This document shows, piece by piece, positions 47,297 through 60,810 of a DNA stretch of 64,000 nucleotides (position 1 is the stretch's first letter; each line of letters opens with the position of its first letter). The stretch lies in contig NC_088873.1 of NCBI RefSeq assembly GCF_032884065.1, positions 30,958,716-31,022,715 on the forward strand. The letters run 5' to 3'. Source of the DNA: Artemia franciscana. Taxonomy: Eukaryota; Arthropoda; Branchiopoda; Anostraca; Artemiidae. The position numbers were made by a program, and so were the translations under genes. The notes under the pieces are model-generated. The model saw nothing but the letters and a program-made list of their open reading frames with translations, was not told where the DNA came from and did no database searches.

Positions 47297-47941
47297 ATAT
47301 ATAAAAATAAGTTGTATGTCTGTAGACTGACATCATGTTTGTGTGTCGACTGATGTCATCTTTGTCGACTGACGTCATTATGAGGATTGAGCATTATTCC
47401 ATCATGAAGTTGTTTGTCGACGGACGTCATGTTTGTCGACTGACGAAGTTACAGACCGGGACACAAATGACGACCGGGAAACAGGGATTATAAATGACGA
47501 ACGGGACACTCAAAGAAAAATTACAGACTGGGACACCGGGACACAAATAACGATTGGGACACAGGGAATATAAGTGACTCCCGGGACACAGGGACACAAC
47601 TACAACGGGGACGCCGGGGGGCACAGGGGGGATATATAAATGACGACCGGGACACAGGGAATGTTCGATTAGCAATCACCATCAACAAAGCTCAAGGACA
47701 ATCATTAGAATAATGAGGTATGTATCTGAATACGGATTGTTTTCCCCATGGACAATTACATGTTGCATGTTCAAAAGTCGGCAAACCTTACAATCTATCT
47801 ATATGCACAGACAATGGGACAGCGAAGGATGTTGTATATTCGCAAGTCTTACGTAGTTAAAAACATATATATATATCTATCTATATTCACAGGTGGTACA
47901 CAGGGACACAACTACAATGGCGCTTAACTAATATGGCACGA
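47297..47941 (+). mobile_element. Helitron, 3'-truncated
   Basis: Plus orientation: 5' end 'tctatatatataaaaataag' near 47297, TGACGTCA motifs (47330-47440), minisatellite (47445-47660), helicase tail remnant (AITINKAQGQSLE at 47670-47710, then the [12 protein letters not shown] region), a 'ttcacaggtggtacac' segment, and a break at about 47941 before the hairpins. Confidence 0.7.
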
Positions 47942-48080
47942 AAAAGACTAAAAAAAGAAAGAACCTAAAAATAAAAAAATTTCAAAAAAGCAAAAAAATG
48001 AAAAAGGTAAAAAACTAAAAAGCTAAAAAAATGCAAAACTAAAAAAAAGAAAAAAAAGAAATACTAAAAAAGAAACTATA
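47942..48080. repeat. CTAAAAA low-complexity array
   Basis: Degenerate 'aaaaactaaaaaagctaaaa' repeats. Similar arrays are at 51640-51960, 52080-52330, 52460-52610, 58205-58345, 58800-59180, 59285-59460 and 59945-60080 (and as T-rich complement at 22700-23345 and 24345-24735). They behave as a component of the Helitron family. Confidence 0.75.
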
Positions 48081-48288
48081 TCTATATATATATATTCCCT
48101 TGTGCCCCCCGGCGTCCCCGTTGTAGTTGTATATTCCCTGTGTCCTGGTCGTCATTTATGTCCCGGTGTCCCGGTCTGTAGTGTCATCTTATAATGACGT
48201 CATATACAAAGCCTTATATACTTATAATGACGTCATATACAAACCCACAAACAAAAAAGCCTACAAACAACTTATTTTTATGTATATA
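48080..48288 (-). mobile_element. Helitron 5'-end fragment
   Basis: A minisatellite stub, two 'taatgacgtcatatac' motifs (48190-48240) and the inverted 5' end (caacttatttttatgtata) ending at 48288, directly before the next CTAG. Confidence 0.65.
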
Positions 48289-48937
<649 letters not shown>

Positions 48938-49109
48938 TAGCTGTTGGGGTGGCGCTTCGCGCCACCCCAACACCTAGTTGGTGGGGCGCTTCGCGCCCCC
49001 CCCTAGCCCCCCCGCGCGCGTAAGTCGTTACGCGCCATATTAGTTACGCGCCATTGTAGTTGTGTCCCTGTGTCCCACCTGTGAATATAGATAGATTTAT
49101 ATATGTGTT

Positions 49110-49318
49110 TCAAACTACGTAAAAATTGCGAATATACAACATTTTTGGCTTTCCCACTACTGGAAGCTTTCCGTTTCCAATTGCCAGCAATTGATCTGAA
49201 AATGTTTGACCAGAATCATCGTTTTGCAATCGGACACGCATATTTGTAGTTAATTTTAATATTTTTACGTGTGCCCATAAATTAGAATTTTTCAGGCAAG
49301 CATTCATTTCGTCTGCAG
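49110..49318 (-). pseudogene. Helitron helicase fragment, internally deleted
   Basis: MNACLKNSNLWAHVKILKLT...NMRV...FSDQLLAIGNGKLPV is the part of the helicase that normally follows motif III. It is then joined directly to a 'GKPKMLYIRNFYVV' tail, a frame-shifted version of the helicase C-terminus ([12 protein letters not shown]). About 250 codons between the two are missing. A copy with an extra ~20 bp is at 60408-60625. Confidence 0.75.
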
Positions 49319-49501
49319 GAGTTAAACTACGTAAAAATTGCGAATATACAACATTCTTGGCTTTCCCATTGTCTGTGCATATACAAAGCCGTATGCACTA
49401 ATAATGACGTCATATGCAAACGCTCTTTTTACAAACAAACAAACATGCATACACACAACTCGTTTTTATATAGATAGATAGATAGATGGATACAATACAA
49501 A

Positions 49502-50860
49502 TTAACTGCGTAAAACTTGCGAATATAAAACATTCTTCGCTGTCCAATTGTCGCTGCATATAAATATATTGTCAGGTTTACCGACCCTCGAACATGCAAC
49601 GTACAATTGTCCATGGGAAAAACAATCAGTATTAAGATCTATACCACATTTTTCTAATGATTGACCTTGAGCTTTGTTAATGGTGATTGCAAATGCTAAT
49701 CGAATTGGGAATTGCAATCTTTTAAATTGAAAAGGCAGATCCGTTGGAATCATGGGAATGCGAGGAATAAGAACAGCCTTACCCTCAAAATGCCCTGTCA
49801 AGATTGTCGCCTTTATTAGGCTTTCCATTGTTTTTTTTACGGCAAGTCGCGTGCCATTGCAAAGCTTTGGTGGGTCGCCTATTTTTAGTTGTAGCACTTG
49901 TGGTGGAAACCCTGAAAGATATATGGAATTTAAAAATTCAGATGGATAATTAACCGCTTCATTTGGTTCCAAAACTGTGTCGACTGACTTGCAAAGGACT
50001 GCCTGGTCTCGAATCTTGGTCAAAACAATATTGTTGATTTCGTGGACGTCTATATTTTTGGGTGCGAGAATCGCTCTTTCACTTAGCCATTTATTATTTT
50101 TATAATTTTTTAGAATATTCGGAAATACTTTTTCAATCAATTCATTTTCGGACGTCACTAAACTACAGAAATCAGCAGGTAGTTGTATACGTCCTGAAAT
50201 TGAGTCTATCGTATCATAAATGTCTTTTTGTTCCGACGTTAACTTGTAAATGTTATTTTGTACATACGACAATAGATCACTCGTACTGTAACTTTGTTCA
50301 CGATCCAATTCTACACATGTCGAAACAGCAGCGATACGGTTAGGTGAAGGCATTCCCAAATCCTGAAGAGGTTTGTTTGCCATACGTACGCACAAATCTT
50401 CTATAATAACTAAAGTGTCGTTATAAATTTCTGATGTAAAATCAAAAGTCATTTCTGACGTCTCTAACTGTTTTCGATGGAGTATATCTTCGGACATTTT
50501 TGACTTATATTTTTCCCATAACTCTGTAGGAGCTGATGGAGAGCAAGTGTACGAATTTGACTTGGGGTTGACGTTTCGCACGCGTCATTGATGCAGTTAT
50601 CCCAGTGTTGGTCATTCTCCAATAAATTCAGAGCTTGGCATGCACTACGGTAAGTGTCATGTATAGTACGGTTTACAGTTCTCAAATACTCAAAGGATGT
50701 CGGACCGGGTACATTCACCAAAAGCAGGCGTAGAAAGAAGCATTCATGTTGATTGGGGTGAACGGTGTAGAGTCTTCCTATCGTGGTATCTTTGAAGATG
50801 GTAGGTTGGCTGTAAACCCACTGGTTATCTACTTCGATGGTGGTACCGTTGCCATTGTAG
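49502..50860 (-). pseudogene. Helitron Pif1-like helicase, Walker motifs deleted
   Basis: Minus strand, in order: RLYTVHPNQHECFFLRLLLV and NVPGPTSFEYLRTV (50840-50690), the helical region to SQIRTL, a frameshift near 50545, ELWEKYKSKMSEDILHR, DREQSYSTSDLL, LTSEQKDIYDTIDSIS, then directly [90 protein letters not shown] and stop after QVLRS. The nucleotide-binding GxGKT, DE and GDFRQ motifs that should follow 'TIDSI' are absent, so it cannot be an active helicase. From 50581 to 49502 the frame is uninterrupted (359 codons). A near-identical copy is at 60811-62170. Confidence 0.85.
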
Positions 50861-51056
50861 GTTATTCAGTCATTTTACAATTAGAAATTTCTCTTTCAAC
50901 GGTCTTCTTACAATTAAAAATTTGTCTTTGAACGATATTCTTAAATACCTGTGTCCTGGTCGTCATTTATGTTCCCTGTGTCCCGGTCGTCATTTGTGTC
51001 CCGGTATCCCAGTCTGTAATTTCTCTTTTTTCTTTTTTCAGTTTTCTTTTTCTTCT

Positions 51057-51383
51057 TTATTTTTCAGCTTCACTCTGAAATACATATCGCCGAACCTTTG
51101 TTTTTTTGACTAAAATCTGGTAGTCATTGATGACCTTATCCAAGTCAAAATCCCAAACCCAATCATCATCGCTATCATTTTCAGTTTTAATATGTTTTGA
51201 CTCTCGCTGTCCAGGTGGATCTTCATCTAACTGCGCGGTTGTGCGTTCTTTAGCCTCAAGCCTGTTTCCTTGCTGTTCTTTTGATTCCTCGGCACGCTTT
51301 CTTTTCTGACTTTCTCTATCAGCAGCAAGTTTTTTGGCATAGACTCTTTGAGCATCTTCATCAGTCATTGTAAACTTAAACAT
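51057..51383 (-). CDS. Small basic/acidic Helitron-borne ORF, 108 aa
   Basis: Longer relative of 46684-46938: MFKFTMTDEDAQRVYAKKLA, an extra RKRAEESKEQQGNRLEAKER segment, then the conserved QLDEDPPGQRESKHIKTEND and SDDDWVWDFDLDKVINDYQI. It lies just inside the 5' end of the helicase-bearing Helitron, consistent with the N-terminal part of its protein. Confidence 0.5.
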   Translation of the reverse strand: MFKFTMTDEDAQRVYAKKLAADRESQKRKRAEESKEQQGNRLEAKERTTAQLDEDPPGQRESKHIKTENDSDDDWVWDFDLDKVINDYQILVKKTKVRRYVFQSEAEK

Positions 51384-51535
51384 TAATAGAATTCTACGCG
51401 AACATATGTCTTATATAACTTGAATGACGTCACCTTCAAAGCAAAAATGATGGCAACTAATTTCATGACGTCAGCCGAAACATGACGTCACCTGATCCAC
51501 GATCCACAGATCCACAGACAACTTATTTTTATATA

Positions 51536-53265
<1,730 letters not shown>

Positions 53266-53666
53266 TATAGATATATATATATATGTTTTTAACTACGTAA
53301 AACTTGCGAATATACAACATTCTTTGCTGTCCCATCGTCTGTGCATATAAATAGATTGTCAGGTTTACCGACTCTTGAACATGCAAAGCATAATGGTCCA
53401 TGGGAAAACAATCCGTATTCAGATCTATACCTCATGATTCTATTGATTGCCCTTGAGCTTTGTTGATGGTGATTGCTAATCGACCATTTCCTTTGTTGCC
53501 GTCGTCATTTATATATCCCCCTGTGCCCCCCGGCGTCCCCGTTGTAGTTGTGTCCCTGTTTCCGGGTCGTCATTTATATTCCCTGTGTCCCCGTCGTCAT
53601 TTGTGTCCCGGTGTCCCAGTCTGTGATTTCTATTTGATTGTCCCGGGCGTCATTTATATTCGTCAG

Positions 53667-53750
53667 GATATTGTAGGGCATCGTAGCATCGATGAGTTTA
53701 AGCAATTCTTGTCAACTGATTGTTTCGCCTATAAAGAATATTATCTCGAG
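53667..53750 (+). other. Exon-like segment carried in a Helitron
   Basis: Starts after cgtcag and ends at CTCGAG followed by gtaagaactg. 28 codons open throughout: DIVGHRSIDEFKQFLSTDCF, then AYKEYYLE. Its composition differs from the surrounding minisatellite. Identical text is at 63242-63325. I do not recognise the protein. It could be a captured host exon, or chance. Confidence 0.35.
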
Positions 53751-53955
53751 GTAAGAACTGATCACCGACCACAACGATTGCCACTTTGTTGATAGTTGCG
53801 CATAAGAAGGCATCAATTCGATTGCTGTTTTTAAGCAGAAGCACTAAATTATTATTTTTGTGGAAAAGATGATATATATAAATATATATATATTTATTCT
53901 TTTTAGTTTTTTTGTAGTTTTTACCTTTTTTAGTTTTTTTCTTCTTTTGTATTAA

Positions 53956-54035
53956 TGCTAAAGCCAAGGTTCAAACCTGGAGCCTCTCGGACCTAGAACC
54001 TGAAACATAACGCTTTACCAACTCAGCTACTTCGG
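53956..54035 (-). repeat. tRNA-derived element, copy 4
   Basis: As the copies at 23001 and 23348; box B here is ggtttgaacc. Confidence 0.55.
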
Positions 54036-54303
54036 CGTGAATACATCCGTTTTGAGCAGCTTCCTTGGGTGTTGCCATTGTTGTCCTGGTCGTCATTTAT
54101 ATTGCCTGTGTCCCGGTCGTCATTTGTGTCCCGGTTTCCCAGTCTGTAATTTCTCCTTGAGTGTCCCGGTCGTTATTTATATTCCCTCTGTCCCGGTCGT
54201 CATTTGTGTCCCGGTCTGTTATATCTCTTTGAGTGTTTTTTCTTTTTAGTATTTTTTAGTTTTTTACATTTTTCTTTTTTCAGTTTTCTTTTTCTTCTTT
54301 ATT

Positions 54304-54649
54304 TTTCAGCTTCACTATGAAATACATATCGCCGAACCTTTGTTTTTTTAACTAAAATCTGGTAGGCATTGATGACCTGATCCAAGTCAAGATCCCAAAC
54401 CCAATCATCATCGCTATCATTTTCAGTTTTGATATGTTTCGACTCTCGCTGTCCAGGTGGATCTTCATCTAACTGTGCGGTTTTGCGTTCTTTAGCCTCA
54501 AGCCTGTTTCCTTGCTGTTCTTTTGATTCCTCGGCACGCTTTCTTTCTGACTTTCTCTATCAGCAGCAAGTTTTTTGGCATAGACTCTTTGAGCATCTTC
54601 ATCGGCTTTTGCCATTGTAAGTTCATCAGTCATTTTAAACTTAAACATT
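54304..54649 (-). pseudogene. Small basic/acidic ORF, frameshifted copy
   Basis: Relative of 51057-51383 starting at the ATG 54649-54647. One T is missing near 54545 (ttctttctgac versus ttcttttctgac), breaking the frame in the basic region; the acidic DSDDDWVWD part is still readable. Confidence 0.55.
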
Positions 54650-54800
54650 AATAGATTTCTACGTGAAAATATATGTCTTAAATATCTTTAATGACGTCAC
54701 CGTCATAGCAAAAATGACGACAACTAACTTCATGACGCAGTCGACACAGAAACATGACGTCACCTGATCCACAGACAGACAACTTATTTTTATATATATA

Positions 54801-55115
54801 GATAGATATAATTCTAAAATTGTCAGGTAATTTTCTATTTTGAAATAAAAACTAAAAATTATTGCTCAGACAACATAAATATTTTTGATATTTACATAAT
54901 AGCTTTAGTGGTTCTGGACTGAAAACTAAATATGCTAATCAAATTGGGAATTGCAATCTTTTAGGTTGAAAAGGCAGATCCATTGGAATCATGAGAATGC
55001 GTGGAATAAGAAAGCCTCGCCCTCAAAAGGCCCTGTCAAGATTGTTGCCTCTATTACGTTATAACAGACGTAACACGTCATTTGTGTCCCCGGTGTCCCG
55101 GTCTGAAGTTTCGTT
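54801..55115 (-). mobile_element. Helitron helicase and minisatellite fragment before the gap
   Basis: 54935-55060 corresponds to the helicase DLPFQ.KRLQFPI region on the minus strand, with substitutions. 55075-55115 is minisatellite and runs into the assembly gap. Confidence 0.6.
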
Positions 55116-55215
55116 NNNNNNNNNNNNNNNNNNNNNNNNNNNNNNNNNNNNNNNNNNNNNNNNNNNNNNNNNNNNNNNNNNNNNNNNNNNNNNNNNNNNN
55201 NNNNNNNNNNNNNNN
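55116..55215. other. Assembly gap, 100 N
   Basis: Exactly 100 N, the usual placeholder for a gap of unknown size. It is flanked by minisatellite on both sides and lies between the two copies of the ~9-kb duplication. Confidence 0.98.
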
Positions 55216-55638
55216 CGGGGGAAACAGGGGGGATGTAAATGACGACCGGGACACCGGGACAGGGAATGGTCGATTAGCAATCACCATCAACAAAGCTCAA
55301 GGGCAATCATTAGAATCATGAGGTATAGATCTGAATACAGATTGTTTTCCCATGGACCATTATATGTTGCATGTTCAAGAGTCGGTAAACCTGACAATCT
55401 ATTTATATGCAAAGACAATGGGACAGCAAAGAATGTTGTATATTCGCAAGTTTTACGTAGTTAAAACCATATATATATATCTATCTATATTCACAGGTGG
55501 GACATAGGGACACAACTACAATGGCGCGTAACTATTATGGCGCGTAACGACTTACGCGCGCGGGGGGGCTGGGGGGGGCGCGAAGCGCCCCCACCAACTA
55601 GGTGTTGGGGTGGCGCGAAGCGCCACCCCAACAGCTAG
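55216..55638 (+). mobile_element. Helitron 3' part, plus orientation
   Basis: Minisatellite, helicase tail remnant (55270-55465), both hairpins (gttggggtggcgc 55604-55616, gcgccaccccaac to 55632) and CTAG 55635-55638 followed by TATATA, as expected of a Helitron inserted in a TA tract. Confidence 0.8.
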
Positions 55639-55661
55639 TATATATATATATATATATATAT

Positions 55662-58600
55662 ATGTTGCATATAAATAGATTGTCAGGGTTACTGACTTTT
55701 GAACATGCAACATATAATTGTCCATGGGAAAAACAATCCGTATTCAGATCTATACCTCATTATTCTAATGATGTGTCCCTGTGTCCCGGTCGTCATTTAT
55801 ATTCCCTGTGTCCCGGTCGTCATTTGTGTCCCGGTGTCCCAGTTTGTAATTTCTCTTTGAGTGTCCCGGTCGTCATTTATATTCCCTGTGTCCCGGTCTC
55901 CTGGTCGTCATTTGTGTCCCGGTCTGTAATTTCTATTCGAACAATCCCTCTGTCCCAGTTGTCATTTATATATCCCGCCTGTGCCCCCGGCGTCCCCGTT
56001 GTAGTTGTGTCCCCTGTGTCCCGGTCGTCATTTATATTCCCTGTGTCCCGGTCGTGATTTGTGTCCGGGTGTCCCAGTCTGTAATTTCTCTTTGAGGTTG
56101 CCGGTCGCCATTTATATTCTCTGTGTCCCGGTCGTCATTTGTGTCCCGGTGTCCCGGTATTTAATTTCATCAGTTGAAAAACATGACTTCAGTCGACAAA
56201 CAACTTCATGACGCATACAGCTAAATCCTTATAATGACGTCAGTCGACAAACATGACGTCAGTCGTCGCAAAAACATGACGTCACTCGACACACACACAC
56301 ACAGACAACTTATTTATATATATATATAGATATATAAATACAGTTTCTTTTTTAGTTTTTTTCTTTTTTAGTTTTTTCTTTTCTTAGTTTTTTTCTTTTT
56401 TAGTTTTTCTTATTTTTAGTTTCTTCTTTTTATTGATTTGTTTTCTTCAATTTGTCAAAGTTCATTCTAACATTGACACTTGGAAAAATCTTTACGTGCC
56501 AAGCATGCTAAAGCTCCAACAATTTATAATAGACCTGAAAATTTTAGGTGTCTGTTTTAAGATTTTCGAATTACTTTAATCTATTGTCAAAATATATTGA
56601 AATATTTGTGCAATTCCCTTTTTTTTTTTAGTATATATAAAAATAAGTTGTCTGTGTGTTATGTCTGTTACACTTTGTCTGTTACGCCAGATTATATCTT
56701 CTATATATATAAAAAATAAGTTGTATGTATTTTTGTGTTGAGTGTTTAAATGTAAAAACTGGGAATTGCATAAACATTTCGAAATATTTTGACAATAGAT
56801 TAATGTAATTTGAAAACCTTAAAAACGATACTTAAAATTTGAGGTTTATTATAAATTGTTGAGCTTTATCAAGCTTGGCACGTGGAGATTTCTCTAACTG
56901 TCAATGTTAGAATGAACATTAACAAATAGAAAAACATTGAAAAAGATAGAATGTTACTAAATCCTACAACAGAAGAAACAGCCGAGGAAGCTGCTCAAAG
57001 AGTTAATGCCAAAAGGCTTGCGGCTAAAGAACGCAAAACCGTGCAATTAGATGAAAATCAACCTGGACAGCGAGAGTCAAAACGTATCAAAACTGAAAAT
57101 GATAGCGATGATGATTGGGTTTGGGATTTTGACTTGGATAAGGTCATCAATGCCTACCAGATTAAGTTAAAAAACAAAGGTTCGGCGATATGTTTTACGT
57201 CTGAAAAATAAAGAAGAAAAAGAAAACTGAAACTAAAAATGTAAAAACTGGGAATTGCATAAATATTTCAAAATATTTTGACAATAGATTAAAGTAATTC
57301 GAAAACCTTAAAACAGATACTTAAAATTTTAAGGTTTATTATAAATTTTTGAGCTTTAGCATGGTTGGCACGTGAAGATTTTTCCAACTGTCAATGTTAG
57401 AATGAACATTGACCGACAGAATTTGCGATTGCTATATGTCACTTGGTTAATACCCAGTGCCATAAAAAGGTAATAAACTAAAAAGAAAAAAAGCTAAAAA
57501 ACTAAAAAAGCTGCAAAACAAAAAAAAATTAAAACTAAAAAAGAAACTATATCTATATCTATATATATAAAAATAAGTTGTATGTCTGTAGACTGACGTC
57601 ATGTTTGTGTGTCGACTGATGTCATGTTTGTCGACTGACGTCATTATGAGGATTGAGCATTATTCCATCATGAAGTTGTTTGTCGACTGACGTCATGTTT
57701 GTCGACTGACGAAGTTACAGACCGGGACACAAATGACGACCGGGAAACAGGGATTATAAATGACGAACGGGACACTCAAAGAAAAATTACAGACTGGGAC
57801 ACCGGGACACAAATAACGATTGGGACACAGGGAATATAAGTGACTCCCGGGACACAGGGACACAACTACAACGGGGACGCCGGGGGGCACAGGGGGGATA
57901 TAAATGACGACCGGGACACAGGGAATGTTCGATTAGCAATCACCATCAACAAAGCTCAAGGACAATCATTAGAATAATGAGGTATATATCTGAATACGGA
58001 TTGTTTTCCCCATGGACAATTACATGTTGCATGTTCAAAAGTCGGCAAACCTTACAATCTATCTATATGCACAGACAATGGGACAGCGAAGGATGTTGTA
58101 TATTCGCAAGTCTTACGTAGTTAAAAACATATATATATTTATCTATCTATATTCACAGGTGGTACACAGGGACACAACTACAATGGCGCTTAACTAATAT
58201 GGCACGAAAAAAACTAAAAAAGAAAGAACCTAAAAAGAAAAAACTTTAAAAAAAGCAAAAAAATAAAAAAGGTAAAAAACTAAAAAGCTAAAAAAATGCA
58301 AAACTAAAAAAAAGAAAAAAAGAAAAACTAAAAAAGAAACTATATCTATATAAATATATTCCCTTGTGCCCCCCGGCGTCCCCGTTGTAGTTGTATATTC
58401 CCTGTGTCCCGGTCGTCATTTATGTCCCGGTGTCCCGGTCTGTAGTGTCATCTTATAATGACGTCATATACAAAGCCTTATATACTTATAATGACGTCAT
58501 ATACAAACCCACAAACAAACAAGACTACAAACAACTTATTTTTATGTATATACTAGCTGTTGGGGTGGCGCTTCGCGCCACCCCAACACCTAGTTGGTGG

Positions 58601-58715
58601 GGGCGCTTCGCGCCCCCCCAAGCCCTCCCGCAAGCGTAAGTCGTTACGCGCCATATTAGTTACGCGCCATTCTAGTTGTCTCCCTATGTCCCACCTGTGA
58701 ATATAGACAGATATA
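55662..58715. repeat. Duplicate of 45391-48450
   Basis: Collinear with 45391-48450 at an offset of about 10.27 kb and nearly identical, with scattered substitutions and 1-nt indels. It contains the minus Helitron end (55775-56330), the triple 165-bp module with small ORF (56450-57468), a plus Helitron (57560-58200), an A-rich array, and a minus 5' end/3' end junction with CTAG at 58553-58556 and hairpin 58559-58587. Confidence 0.85.
56951..57211 (+). pseudogene. Small basic/acidic ORF, second copy, frameshifted end
   Basis: Same as 46684-46938 except one Ala-to-Val change and a 1-nt deletion after 'AYQI' (gattaag versus gattttag) that replaces the end by KLKNKGSAICFTSEK. Confidence 0.6.
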
Positions 58716-58732
58716 TATATATATATATCTCT

Positions 58733-60400
58733 CTATATATAAAAATAAGTTGTCTGTGGGTGGATCTGTGGATGGATCAGGTGACGTCATGTTTCGGAAA
58801 CTGAAAAAACTAAAAAAAGGCAAAAACTACAAAAAAAACTAAAAACTAATAAAAAAAATAAAAAGGCTAAAAAACTAAAAAAACTAAAAAAAGGTAAAAA
58901 ACTAAAAAAACTAAAAACTAAAAAAAAACTAAAAAAAGGAAAAAACTGAAAAATAGAAGAGAAAAAGAAAACTAATAAAATTAAGAATGAAAAAAATAAA
59001 AATAAAAAAGATAAAAACTATAAAAAAAAAGTAAAAAGAAAAAACAAAAAAAAACTAAAAAAGCTAAAAAAAAAAGGTAAAAACCAATAAAAAACTAAAA
59101 AGGAAAAAAACTAAAAAAAATTTTCATCTAAAAAACTAAAAAAAACTAAAAAAGGTAAGAACTAAAAAAGAAAAAAATAAATGACGACACTCAAAGAGAA
59201 AGCGACCGGGACAAAAGGAATGTTCGATTAGCAATCAACAAAGCACCGGGACACAGGGAGTATAAATGACGACCAGGACATAAGTAAAAAAAAAAACTAA
59301 AAAAACTAAAAAGAAGGTAAAAACTACAAAAAAACTAAAAAGAAAAAAAAACTAAAAACTAATAAAAAAACTAAAAAATCTAAAAATCTAAATAAACTAA
59401 AAAAGAAAAAAAATAAAAAAGGAAAAAAATAAAGGAGAAAAACAAAACTAAAAAACGAATGTATATACAGACTGGGACACCGGGATACAAATGACGACCG
59501 GGACACAGGGAATATAAATGACCATACATAAGCCATAATGACCAGGACATAAGTAAAAAATATAAATGACGACCGGGACACAGGGACACAACTACAACGG
59601 GGACGCCGGGGGGCACAGGGGGATATAAATGACGACCGGGACACCGGGACAGGGAATGGTCGATTAGCAATCACCATCAACAAAGCTCAAGGGCAATCAT
59701 TAGAATCATGAGGTATAGATCTGAATACGGATTGTTTTCCCATGGACCATTATATGTTGCATGTTCAAGAGTCGGTAAACCTGACAATCTATTTATATGC
59801 ACAGACAATGGGACAGCAAAGAAGGTTGTATATTCGCAAGTTTTACGTAGTTAAAAACATATATATAATATATCTATCTATATTCACAGGTGGGACATAG
59901 GGACACAACTACAATGGCGCGTAACTAATATGGCGCGTACGAAAAAAAACTAAAAAAGCTAAAAAAAAAGGTAAAAACCAATAAAAAACTAAAAAGGAAA
60001 ACAACTAAAAAAAATTTTCATCTAAAAAACTAAAAAAAACTAAAAAAGGTAAGAACTAAAAAAGAAAAAAAATAAATGACGACACTCAAAGAGAAAGCGA
60101 CCGGGTCAAAAGGAATGTTCGATTAGCAATCAACAAAGCACCGGGACACAGGGAGTATAAATGACGACCAGGACATAAGTAAAAAAAAAAACTAAAAAAA
60201 CTAAAAAGAAGGTAAAAACTACAAAAAAACTAAAAAGAAAAAAAAAACTAATAAAAAAACTAAAAAATCTAAAAATCTAAATAAACTAAAAAAGAAAAAA
60301 AATAAAAAAGGAAAAAAATAAAGGAGAAAAACAAAACTAAAAAACGAATGTATATACAGACTGGGACACCGGGATACAAATGACGACCGGGACACAGGGA
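58733..60400 (+). mobile_element. Helitron remnants and CTAAAAA arrays, plus orientation
   Basis: 5' end 'tctatatataaaaataagtt' at about 58733, arrays, and a ~450-bp segment (59040-59500) repeated at 59945-60395 ('aaattttcatctaaaaaact', 'gacgacactcaaagagaaag'). Between them is a minisatellite plus helicase tail (59560-59935) truncated before its hairpins. Confidence 0.65.
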
Positions 60401-60810
60401 AACTACGTAAAAATTGCGAATATACAACATTTTTGGCTTTCCCACTACTGGAAGCTTTCCGTTTCCAATTGCCAGCAATTGATCTGAAAATTTGAAAATT
60501 TGAATGAAAATTGTTTGACCAGAATCATCGTTTTGCAATCGGACACGCATATTTGTAGTTAATTTTAGTATTTTTACGTGTGCCCATAAATTAGAATTTT
60601 TCAGGCAAGCATTCATTTCGTCTGCAGGAGTTAAACTACGTAAAAATTGCGAATATACAACATTCTTGGCTTTCCCATTGTCTGTGCATATACAAAGCCG
60701 TATGCACTAATAATGACGTCATATGCAAACGCTCTTTTTACAAACAAACAAACATGCATACACACAACCCGTTTTTATATAGATAGATAGATAGATGGAT
60801 ACAATACAAA

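Larger units (their letters stand above)
53270..54800 (-). mobile_element. Helitron derivative with exon-like segment and tRNA-like unit
   Basis: Lacks its hairpins. It has the helicase tail remnant (53285-53480), minisatellite (53490-53660), an exon-like 84-nt segment (53667-53750), T-rich array, tRNA-like copy (53956-54035), minisatellite (54080-54235), a broken small ORF (54304-54649), TGACGTCA motifs (54690-54765) and the inverted 5' end near 54780-54800. Copied at 62846-64000. Confidence 0.7.
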
